Source: Chrysemys picta bellii (Eukaryota; Chordata; Testudines; Emydidae). From it: a DNA stretch of 64,000 nucleotides. The stretch is from the NCBI RefSeq assembly GCF_011386835.1, contig NC_088809.1, positions 25,427,067 through 25,491,066 on the forward strand, read 5' to 3'. The notes beneath the pieces are model-generated. The model saw nothing but the letters and a program-made list of their open reading frames with translations, was not told the origin of the DNA and ran no database searches. The stretch's first letter is position 1; each line of letters starts with the position of its first letter. The position numbers and the translations under genes were made by a program. This document shows, piece by piece, positions 19,986 to 30,200 of this stretch.

Positions 19986-22615
19986 GCAAACAGGATGCAC
20001 CTTTCCCTGGGGACAGTGACGTGAAGCAATGGGGATAGAAAGCTGCTAGGACCAGTTTAGTGAGCACAGCACTTTCTTGCTGGGGATCAGATTGACAGCA
20101 CTGCTGCCAGTTCCATCAGCTGGTGAGAGCACCAGGACACATGCTAGTGGAAGCTTTTAATGGCAGGGAGAACCCAGTGAACCCTCAAATACCAGCAGGG
20201 GAAATATCTGTCCCTGTTCCAGAGCATACTCACTGCAGGCTTTGCTAGGTCCTCTCCTTATAGCATTTACCCTTGCCTTCAAGTCTCTCCACAACTCTGC
20301 ACCATCCAACTTGTCCTCTCCTGTTACACCCCCCTTCCACCAACACCAGCTTGCTAGCTTCTCCCACAATCCTCTCCATGCCGCCTTTCTCCATCTTACA
20401 CCTTATTCAGGGATCTAATCCATGAAAACACTTCTTCAAACCCCTCCTGCAGACCTCTCTCTGCTGGGACACCTATAAGCAATCAGCCAGTTAACGATGG
20501 CCAGCTGGGCTAAATGACTCTTACATTGACTGTTCATAACAAATCTGCTTTGCCTGTCCCTACAATTTCCCTTTTCTTGAACTGTAACTCTTCAGGGCAG
20601 GGGCTGTCTCACTATGCCAAAGGAAGAGACACAGGCTTTCATATGCACATGATATGTCCAACTTTAATGTTCTTGGCCCCCATCGGGGGACACCTAGTGA
20701 AGTATCAGCAACAGCTGCATTTTCCTTTTACAAGTCCGCATTCTAAGGCACATTCTTAGAGCACATGGGTTAATACAGTGATTTGTCTCAGTATATTCCA
20801 CCTCTGAATCAGACCCAGCCATCTACCAAGCGTATATGCAATTCATAGTGGTGCCTACTTCGGTGGAAGAAGCTGGCCCCTCTTCCACCCTAAGTGTGCC
20901 AGGAGCAGTGCACATGTCTGGCATAGTTGCGCAGGTTTATTCCTACTCCATTTGAAGATGGTAACATTAAATGAATTAGGAACAAAAATGTTCTTTGCAG
21001 GATCCTCCCAGGCACCAGTGTGAAAGATCCTCTCTGCATGGTACCAGAGCCATGGTACAGCCCAGCAGCAGAGCTCACAACAGTGCATGGAGTCTGCGTG
21101 CAGGGGAAGACCCAAGACCCCCAGATACTGTGCATTCCGCAGACATAAAAGAAGTGCCAACTCAAAGGGCCCTGAGCAGGACTGCATGAGGAGCCCGTAA
21201 GTCTTTGCACTGGCGATCAGAGGGAGGAGCAACCTACTTCTCCATCACATTTCCATGGTATTCCTCCTCCTCTGACTTGGCCTCTTCCAGATGCTATGAC
21301 TGGAAGAGTTGTCAAATTTGAAGGCCAAATCCTAATCAGACTTGGCCTGAAATACAACAGTGTCAAGTCCACACTGCAGTCCAGATGCAGCTAGAGCAGC
21401 CTCAGTTGAGAAGGAGCATTAATAGAAGTAGGACTGGAAGTCCCAGCACTCCAAACCTCTCTCACTGCATGGAATCTAATCCAGGCCTCTATCCCAGACT
21501 CCTAGCACCTCCTTATAAGATGACAATGCTGGGACCTAGAACTCCCCCCTCCCGCCCCCCCAGCCTGACAGGAGGATTAGACTCAGTGCCTAATATCAAA
21601 CAAGCGAAGTAGTCCTTTTAACTCACAACACTCCTTGCGGCAGAACACACACCCATGGGGCAAACATTCCTCTGATCATACAGAAAACATCTCTGGATTC
21701 TGTGGTTGTTTCGGGGATCTGTTCTATGCATTTCCCTATTTACAGGAAAATGAAAATTTCCTGCAGTGAGAGGCAGAGTGCTGGGATTCAGTGCTCAAGG
21801 CTATGAGCTAAGCACAGTGGATCCAATGCAAATGAGAAAGTAAGAAAGTGAAATCCTTGGCACACCAACAGCTACCTTGTGATATCCATTTTCAGCTATG
21901 GATTTCATTCACTCCATACTGCGTGGCAAAGTCAAGTGAAACACAAGTAAAACCCTCACCTGCAGAGGGAAGGTGATCACTTCCACCGCAACATTCTCAG
22001 TCTTAAACCACCTCAACATTTCGTTACATATAAATATAATATCCCTATTTGTCTGAACACCTCTTACACACAGGACACATGGATCAGGACACAATGAAGT
22101 TCAGTACCCAGAATGCTACGCTTCCAAGTTATGAAGCCCTCTGGGAAGATAGGTTGGAGCCAAGTACATCAGCCCTAGACAGGGCAGGCTCCCCACAGCT
22201 TAAACATAGAGCAGTATTTATGGAAGACCCTAAGAAGTGGGGAGAGACAAGAACCCTTCTCTACTTGTAGATCCAGGCAGGTGGCCTCACACCACAAGAC
22301 AGAATATTTGCTACCACCATCCTGAGCTGTTCTAATGAATCCAAAAACCTTTGGTGCCAAGCGTACTAGAAGTCAGGCAGGTGTCCAAGAGAGGCAGGGG
22401 AACCAATAACAAAGGCAGCAAGCCCAGCTTAGTGAGGTGGTAAGAGCAACGAGCTGCCTATACATTGTGGAGATAGCATCTGTCAGTTCTTGATAACGCA
22501 AGACCCATACCAAACTACTCTTCAGCACCAGTAAGAATACAATCTACTCATTCATAAAGTGCAAAAAATAGGGAGGACCCAATCTTTGCCTAGTTAGGCT
22601 CACCCTACAATCTGA
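19986..22615. other. Intergenic, no gene recognised
   Basis: About 20250-20620 looks like an old dispersed repeat (CTTGCCTTCAAGTCTCTCC, TTGAACTGTAACTCTTCAGG), but I cannot name it. Nothing else supported. Confidence 0.4.
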
Positions 22616-22616
22616 T

Positions 22617-22894
22617 TTTTGGCCTGCTCTCCACTAGGAATTTACATCAGTATAGCTACCTCTCAGGGCTGTGAAAACCCCACACCCCTGAGACATAGTT
22701 ATACCAATTTAACCCCAGTGTAGGCAGTGCTAGGTTGACAAGAATAATTTCATCAGCCTAGCTAATGCCTCTCGGGGAGGCAGATTACTACACCGATGGG
22801 AGAATCCCTCCTGTCGGTGTACGTAGTATCTACACTGAAGCGCTAAAATGGCACAGCTGTGTCACTTTAGCATTTTAAGTGTAGACATACCTGA
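22617..22894. mobile_element. MITE-like DNA transposon, family A
   Basis: Ends GGCCTGCTCTCCACT and AGTGTAGACATACCT are imperfect inverted repeats. The interior has CACACCCCTGAGACATAGTT and inverted arms (ACCGATGGGAGAATCCCTCC ... CTGTCGGTGTACG). The same family recurs at 62722 and 63144, where it seeds a minisatellite. No coding capacity. Confidence 0.75.
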
Positions 22895-23217
22895 AGCGAG
22901 CAGGTCCAGAGGACTCCCTTTGGACGAGACTGCAGGATTTGAGCCTCAAAGGTGAAGTGAAATGCATTTTATACCCATTAGGACTAGAGTTCAGGGAAGA
23001 GAATTCTATTAACACCTAAAACCCAGCAGAAAGCTGCATTCTTTCCCCCCGTGGTGAGTGGTAGAAACATTGCCAACTCTGGCAGGTGAAGGGTGGCTCC
23101 CTGAATTCTGCTCTTGGCAGGCAAGTGTCAGAGGAGACTTCTGATTTGGAAGGGTAATTATATTTGCCCATATATGCAGTGAAGGAATTCGGATCTCAAA
23201 CCGATTTGTGAAGATAT

Positions 23218-23223
23218 TTTAAT
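23218..23223 (-). terminator. Candidate DNAJC30 poly(A) signal ATTAAA
   Basis: TTTAAT on the plus strand reads ATTAAA on the DNAJC30 strand, about 140 bases after the stop codon. Confidence 0.5.
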
Positions 23224-23360
23224 GGCATTTCAGCCCTCCTAAGGCGTCCTTGCAAAAGCACCAGGCCTGTCCGTCGGCACAACCAAACCCTTGGGCCAAG
23301 TCCGGGGGTGCGGCGCATTTAGCCAGGCTGCTTTCCGGCCGGTCGGGGAGCTCCGGGGCT

Positions 23361-23978
23361 TCACCTCAGGCTGAACAGCAGCACCATGGCGGAGAACAGG
23401 AACACGGAGACCGAGAACTCCACCAGCCTCTCCCCCTGCCACCTCTTGGCCGCCGCCTCCTGCTGCCGCTTGCGCTGCTGGCGCCGCTCGCGGAGGAGCT
23501 GCTGCCGCTCCAGCTGCTCGCCGTAGTGGGCGCGGTAGAAGGCGTCGAAGTCGAAGACGGGCGCGGCGGGGGGGCGGCGGGAGGCCGCGCTGCGCTGGCC
23601 GGGCGCCGGGGACTGGCCGGGCGCGCGGGCCGAGGGCCTCCCGGCCGAGCTCAGCTCCTCGCGGCTCAGCACGCCCCGGTCGTACTTGCGGCGCAGCGCG
23701 GCGCTGCCCAGCACGGCGTAGGCCTGGTGCAGCGCGGTGAAGCGCGCGGCCGCCTCCTCGCTGCCCGCGTTGCGGTCCGGGTGGCAGCGGAAGCTCTGCT
23801 CGTAATAGGCCGCCTTGATCTGCGCCTGCGTGGCGCTGGCCGACACGCCCAGCAGCTCGTACAGCCCCGCGGCCCGGGCCGGGCCCCCGTCGGCGGCGCT
23901 GCGGCCGTAGGGCCGGGCGGGCAGGACGCGGCCCAGGAGGGCCCGGGGCCAGCCCCGAGCGGCGGGAGCCGGCGCCAT
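23361..23978 (-). CDS. DNAJC30: DnaJ (Hsp40) homolog, subfamily C member 30; mitochondrial
   Basis: A complete single-exon ORF of 205 aa (the human protein is about 226 aa). The N-terminus is rich in Ala, Arg and Pro with no acidic residues, as in a mitochondrial targeting sequence. The J domain is at about 40-107: [20 protein letters not shown], the HPD motif in FRCHPDRN that stimulates Hsp70, and [20 protein letters not shown] disordered Ala/Pro/Ser linker, a [16 protein letters not shown] segment and a basic Gln/Arg coil follow; the C-terminal membrane segment is [18 protein letters not shown]. In mammals DNAJC30 sits in the inner membrane, associates with ATP synthase and helps exchange complex I subunits. 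It lies head to head with BUD23 (starts 250 bp apart), as in other amniotes. Very high CpG content. The Met at 23978 gives the leader and is the first in frame. Confidence 0.95.
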   Translation of the reverse strand: MAPAPAARGWPRALLGRVLPARPYGRSAADGGPARAAGLYELLGVSASATQAQIKAAYYEQSFRCHPDRNAGSEEAAARFTALHQAYAVLGSAALRRKYDRGVLSREELSSAGRPSARAPGQSPAPGQRSAASRRPPAAPVFDFDAFYRAHYGEQLERQQLLRERRQQRKRQQEAAAKRWQGERLVEFSVSVFLFSAMVLLFSLR

Positions 23979-24081
23979 GCCTGCCGGGTGCCGGGCGCGG
24001 CCTGCGGCCTCGGGGCGGTCCGCACCGGCTCCCGGTACCGCTCACCTCGACCCGACTTCCGGGGTTGCCGGCACGGCGCGG

Positions 24082-24175
24082 CCAATGGGAGCGCTCCCTG
24101 GGAGGGCGGGGTAGCAAGAGGTCCCGGCCAATGGAGTGAAGAAGGTCGCGCGGACGGACGGCTGCCTCGACCAAT
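24082..24175 (+). promoter_or_regulatory. Three CCAAT boxes (NF-Y type sites)
   Basis: GGCCAATGGGAGC at 24080, GGCCAATGGAGTG at 24126 and GACCAATGGGAGC at 24169. The repeated flank (CCAATGG(G)AG) suggests the sites arose by duplication or are under joint selection. Confidence 0.7.
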
Positions 24176-24210
24176 GGGAGCTGCGCACATTGCGCCGCGG
24201 CTCGGGGAGA

Positions 24211-24218
24211 TGACGTCA
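24211..24218. promoter_or_regulatory. Palindromic CRE, TGACGTCA
   Basis: A full 8-bp CREB/ATF consensus, 11 bp upstream of the BUD23 start codon and thus probably at or within its 5' UTR. Confidence 0.65.
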
Positions 24219-24228
24219 GAGTGCAAGC

Positions 24229-27200
24229 ATGGCGGGGAGCGGTCGGAGGCCTGAGCATCGCGGGCCCCCGGAGCTGGTGAGTCCGGGACCCCTGAGGCAG
24301 GGCCCGGTGCCGCTGCGTCGCTAGGCTTGGGTGGGGGCGGGGCCCTGGGAGGGGGGTCTCTGGGCTGTGGAAGGGCTGCCCCGGGGAGTGGGGCCCGGCT
24401 TGGAGGGGGTGGGACTGGGGGGCTGGGTCCTGGGGGTTCTGGGCCCGTGAGGGGCTGCCCCGGGGAGCGGGGCTCTGTGGGGATCGGGGGCGCGGCTTGA
24501 CACGGGGGAAGTAGCGGAGGTCTCTGGGCCCGTGGGGGTTGGCCCTGGAGGGCATGGCGGGGGGAGCATCAGCCTATCGTCCTCCCAGTTTCACGCTGTT
24601 TGTTTTTCTTGCAGTTCTACGATAAGGCTGAGGCCCGGAAATACTCCCAGAAGTAAGGGCGCTTCCCCTGTATGCTTGCTCCCTTGCTGTGGTGCACATG
24701 GCCAGTCCCTAGTGGAGGTGGTGAGGATGGGTCTTGTCCCATCTCTGTGCTGATGTCCAGAGCATCTGGAGTGCCGTTTGCTGTGTCCCCCCAAAGTGTC
24801 AGTGTGCACCAAGAAATGCAATCTGAACTAAATTGCATGGTGAAAAATCTCAAGCAGGTCTGTGGTGCAGCTGCTCTGCTGACGTTAATGGGTGTGGAGC
24901 TGTCTCCTGTGCAGTAGTAAAGCCAAACTTTGCACCCTCGATAATCTGTACGTTATTCCCTGATAACCAGAAACTTCTATGCTCAAACTCTCTTCACTAT
25001 TTTTTTAACATCATCTTAATACATTTTTTAAATCTGCTCCCAGCAAGCGTTCTCCATTTGTACTGTGCAGCTATCCCCATAGTGAGCATAAGATCTGCCG
25101 CAGTGCTCTTAGCTATTAACTCCTGAGGAATGGTAGAGCAGGCAGAGTTGGGTGCCTGACTTCAGTCTTAGTAATTATGTGGAGAGATGTATTGACCAAT
25201 GGTACTAAAGAGCAGGTGGTTGAAAAAAGCCTAAGCCAGTTTATGCAGGGCCCATGGGCCCCCAAAGGAATGCAGAAATTTCCACCACAAGGCCGGTTCC
25301 CATCTTCGGCCTTTCCTTGTGCTTCCAAATACTCCATTGTCTTCATGAATAACTAAGGTCTGAGCCACAAGTTACCTTGGCTGTGACTTTATTCTGGGTA
25401 GCAGAAGCCACTTAGATATTTCATTACTGCTTTCATGTGAATAAAGGTAATGGTCTCAAGTTGCAGTGGGGGAGGTTTATGTTGGATATTAGGAAAAAAA
25501 ATTTCACTAGGAGGGTGGTGAAGCACTGGAATGGATTACCTAGGGAGGTGGTGGAATCTCCTTCCTTAGAGGTTTTTAAGGTCAGGCTTGACAAAGCCCT
25601 GGCTGGGATGGTTTAGTTGGGGATTGGTCCTGCTTTGAGTAGGGGGTTGGACTAGATGACCTCCTGAGGTCCCTTCCAACCCTGAGATTCTATGATTCTA
25701 AGGAGGATTCTTTCTCCTCAGCTCTCGAATGATTGAGATCCAGTCGCAGATGTCAGAGCGGGCCGTGGAGCTTTTGGGCTTGCCAGAAGATCAGCCGTGT
25801 TTCCTTCTCGATGTTGGGTAAGACCCTGCATATGAGCCATGTAGAACTGTAAGGATGCTGCTTTCCTCCTCCCGCCTTACCTCACTGGCAGCTGTGCATA
25901 TCTCTCTATCAGTGTTATAGAGGGCGAACAATTTATGAGTTTACCCTTTATACAGGGTAAAATGGATCTATTTGTTTTTTAGACCCCCTTTAAGTTGCTT
26001 TCAATTAAGCCTACAGCTGTTAGGGGATGTGGTTCAGACCCTGGGTCTGGGTTTGCAGCAGGCTAGCGGGTCTGGCTCAAACCGAGCAGGGCACTGAAGT
26101 CCTAAGCTGCCAGGGCAGGAAAGCAGGGGCAGAAGTAGTCTTGGCACATCAGGTGGTAGCTCCCAGGGGGTTTCTGTGATGCAACCCGTCACAGTCAGTA
26201 AAAGGGCTGGATATTGGGCTTGATCTGCATTTCTAAGACCTGTTCTTTTGCTTTTAGCTGTGGCTCTGGTTTGAGTGGAGATTACATCTCTGAAGAGGGA
26301 CATCACTGGGTTGGGATGGACATCAGTTCTGCCATGCTGGGTAAGCAGATTCTCGTTGACGGCATGTCCTAGTGGGCAGACAATACATATGTGCATTGGA
26401 GGGATAGAAATGTATAAAATGCAGCCCTGGGTACTGATCTGAAGATTTGTCGCCATCTGCCTGACTTGTGTTTTGTGCTGTGCAGATGTTGCTATGGAGA
26501 GAGAGGTGGAAGGAGACCTCATCCTTGCAGACATGGGGCAGGGGATTCCCTTCAGGCCAGGCATGTTTGATGGCTGTGTCAGGTAAGACATTGCTCTTTG
26601 CTTTCTTCTCTTAGTTCTCAGAGCTCTGCCTAGCAGGAAGACACAACAGAAGCCTGGCCCTGTTAGCTGGCCTTACCAGCTTGCACGCCATAGCAGGTTG
26701 TTGAAATTTGGACAGGCTTTGAATTAGGGATGCTTCTTCCCATATTTGGGAGCAGCTGCTGGAAAATTACCTTTGACTCTCATAATACTGGACTGTGAAA
26801 ACAGGGAACGGCTTATCCAAAAATTGAGGAATAGCTGAGGGTCACTGATAACTAAGGGTATGTCTATACTTATCTCCGGGTCCGGCGGTAAGCAGTCGAT
26901 CTTCTGGGATCGATTTATCGCATCTTGTCTAGACGCGATAAATCGATCCTGGAAGTGCTCACTGTCGACGCCGGTACTCCTGCTCCGCGAGAGGAGTACG
27001 TGGAGTCGACGGGGGAGCCTGCCTGCCGCGTGTGGACCAAGGTAAGTTCGAACTAAGATACTTCGACTTCAGCTACATTATTCACGTAGCTGAAGTTGCG
27101 TATCTTAGTTCGAAGTGAGGGGTTAGTGTGGACCAGCCCATAGGCTAGCAGAAGGTGCTGACTACCTGTGCTGAGCGTGGCATAAGAAACTAGATCATGG

Positions 27201-30200
27201 GCATGCTGCTCATTTGGGGAGGGATGGGAAGGGTCAGAACTCCTGAGCCACAGAGGGGCTCCCACTGACACTAACGGGTGGTTTGCCCAAGTATATAACC
27301 TGTTCGCTAGTTAATGCTGCTGTTATATTCAGCGTGTCACAGATCCATAGGATCTGTACTGTGCCCCAGCTTTTAAACCCCTTTGGTGTGCCAGATCCCC
27401 GAAGGGTCCCAATCTTCCTTCAGTGCAGGCCCGCAGCCTCACCGCCTCTGATGTGCCCCTGGGTCCAGCACTTGTGATTCACACCATAGTGAGTCCGACT
27501 GTGCTGGACTCCTGGTCATACTTTTACACTGGTCAGGGACTACTGCACCTCAGCAGATATTTGCAGTGACACCAGGCAGCATTTTCAAAGCAGAATAGGG
27601 TTTATTAGTCATCTGGAACGCATTATCGGGAGTCCTTAGGTTAGCACAGAGAAATCAAGGTTAAGATATAGTGCATCTGGTCAGGCCAGAGCAATCCGCC
27701 AGCCAAGCTGCTCCAGATTCCATTTTAGGCTCTCGGTCCCTTTGCCCCTCCACAGGGAGAGCAGCCCAGCCTCTCCCAAAAGCTACTCTTTATTCCCTGC
27801 CTGGTACCTCTTAGTCCCTTGTTCTGGAGCTGGCCTCTGCTCAGTTTCCCTGCTGAGAGGTGGGGGGAGGTGGGGGGAACTTCCTCTTGATGGTTGTTTG
27901 CTAGGTGTGAATTGTCTGGTCACTGGGGCTTCCCATTGCCTCTTTGGGGTCAGCTCCCAGACTTCTGCACTGGGCAGCACAGCATGGGGAGGAGAGATTG
28001 CAGAGCCATTGGCCATTATCTTTGAAAACTCCTGGCGATCGGGGGAGGTCCTGGATGACTGGAAAAAGGCTAATGTAGTGTCCATCTTTAAAAAGGGGAG
28101 GAAGGAGGATCCGGGGAACTACAGGCCAGTCAGCCTCACCTCAGTCCCTGGAAAAATCATGGAGCGAGTCCTCAAGGAATCAATTCTGAAGCACTTTCAA
28201 GAGAGGAAAGTGATCAGGAGCAGTCAGCATGGATTCACCAAGGGGAAGTCATGCCTGACTAAACTAATTGCCTTCTATGAGGAGATAACTGGCTCTGTGG
28301 ATGAGCGGAAAGCAGTGGACGTGTTATTCCTTGACTTTAGCAAAGCTTTTGATACAGTCTCCCACAGTATTCTTGCCAGCAAGTTAAGGAAGTATGGGCT
28401 GGATGAATGGACTATAAGGTGGATAGAAAGCTGGCTAGATCATTGGGCTCAACGGGTAGTTGAGCCCAGTCTAGCCTGCTCCATGTCTAGTTGGCAGCCA
28501 ATATCAAGCGGAGTGCCCCAAGGGTCGGTCCTGGGGACGGTTTTGTTTAATATCTTCATTAATGAGCTGGAGGATGGCGTGGACTGCACCCTCAGAAAAT
28601 TTGCAGATGACACTAAACTGGGAGGAGTGGTAGATACGCTGAAGGGTAGGGATAGAATATAGAGGGACCTAGACAAATTAGAGGATTGGGCCAAAATAAA
28701 TCTGATGAGGTTCAACAAGGACAAGTGCAGAGTCCTGCACTTAGGACGAAAGAATCCCATTCGCTGTTACAGACTAGGGACCGAATGGCTAGGCAGCAGA
28801 TCTGCAGAAAAGGACCTAGGGGTTACAGTGAACGAGAAGCTGGATATGAGTTGACAGTGTGCCCTTGTTGCCAAGAAGGCTAACGGCATTTTGGGCTGTA
28901 TAAGTTGGTGCATTGCCAGCAGATCGAGGGACGTGATCATTCCTCTCTATTCAACATTGGTGAGGCCTCATCTGTAGTAGTACTGTGTCCAGTTTTGGGC
29001 CCCACACTACAAGAAGGATGTGGAAAAATTGGAAAGAGTCCAGTGGAGGGCAACAAAAATGATTAGGGGGCTGGAGCACATGACTTATGAGAAGAGGCTG
29101 AGGGAACTGGGATTGTTTAGTCTGCAGAAAAAAGAGTTGGGGGCGGGGGTGTGTGGGAATTGATAGCTGCTTTCAACTACCTGAAAGGGGTTCCAAAGAG
29201 AATGGATCTATTCTAGACTGTTCTCAGTGGTAGCAGATGACAGAATAAGGAGCAATGGTCTCAAATTGCAGTGTGGGAGGTTTAGGTTGGATATTAGGAA
29301 AAAACTTTTTCACTAGGAAGGTGATGAAGCACTGGAATGGGTTACCTAGGGAGGTGGTGGAAGTTCCTTCCTTAGAGGTTTTTAAGGTCAGGCATGACAA
29401 AGCCCTGGCTGGGATGATTTAGTTGGGGATTGGTCCTGCTTTGGGCAGGGGGTTGGACTAGATGACCCTTCCAACCCTGATATTCTATGATTCTCAATTG
29501 GTATGGGTTGGTTTCAGCAGGTTCCAGACAGTTCCTTAAAAGTCATTGTGCCCAGGCAGCGAGATGACACCCCCCACCCACCCATTCCATGTCTCCTGCT
29601 GCCCCAAGAGCAGACTTAGCCTTTTAGCCCCCGCTGAATAGCAGTGGAAGGTATGGGAGGAAACTGAGGCACATATAAGATCCATAATACTACAGGAAAT
29701 TCCCACTTCCTCACACAGCATCACCCACAATTATGGACTCTGGTTATTGTCGAATGCCCTTGAGGTGTCATTGCTGGGCTCCAGAGCGACCCCCACCATT
29801 TCTATAAATCTCTCTCAGCACTCCTGTCTTCAATGGTCTATGGTTGCACTACATCTACTCAAATCTGGAAGGTTTTGTAACCATAAGGACTAGAAATTGT
29901 GAATGAAAGCTTGCATTCTGCAGAACCTAGATCTGACAGATAAGTACACCAAGTGACTTGCAAATCAAATATGTGACTTCCTGAGCTAGACAGCATCTCT
30001 TTAGAATGGGCTTATACAACACCTTTGCTCCTGAAAAGTAGGAGGCAATGCACTGATGAAGCAAATGCAGTAGTTGTCTTGGGCCCAACAGTTCGTCACA
30101 TGCTACCTTGGACTATAGAATAGGTATGAGGGCACTGGTAGAAGACTTGAGTCTTTGTTAAAGAATGCGGCTTTGGTTGCTTACATGGGAGGCTTGGTGG

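Larger units (their letters stand above)
23440..24310. promoter_or_regulatory. CpG island / bidirectional promoter of DNAJC30 and BUD23
   Basis: A dense CpG stretch covering the DNAJC30 coding exon and BUD23 exon 1. The 250 bp between the two start codons has three CCAAT boxes in the same orientation (24082, 24128, 24171; spacing 46 and 43 bp) and a perfect CRE TGACGTCA at 24211-24218. I see no TATA box. This is the usual build of a shared NF-Y/CREB-driven housekeeping promoter. Confidence 0.85.

Noticed and set aside
23239..24555. 438-aa minus-strand and 334-aa plus-strand frames over the CpG island
   Set aside because: GC-rich shadow frames of DNAJC30; the peptides are low-complexity Arg/Ala/Pro.
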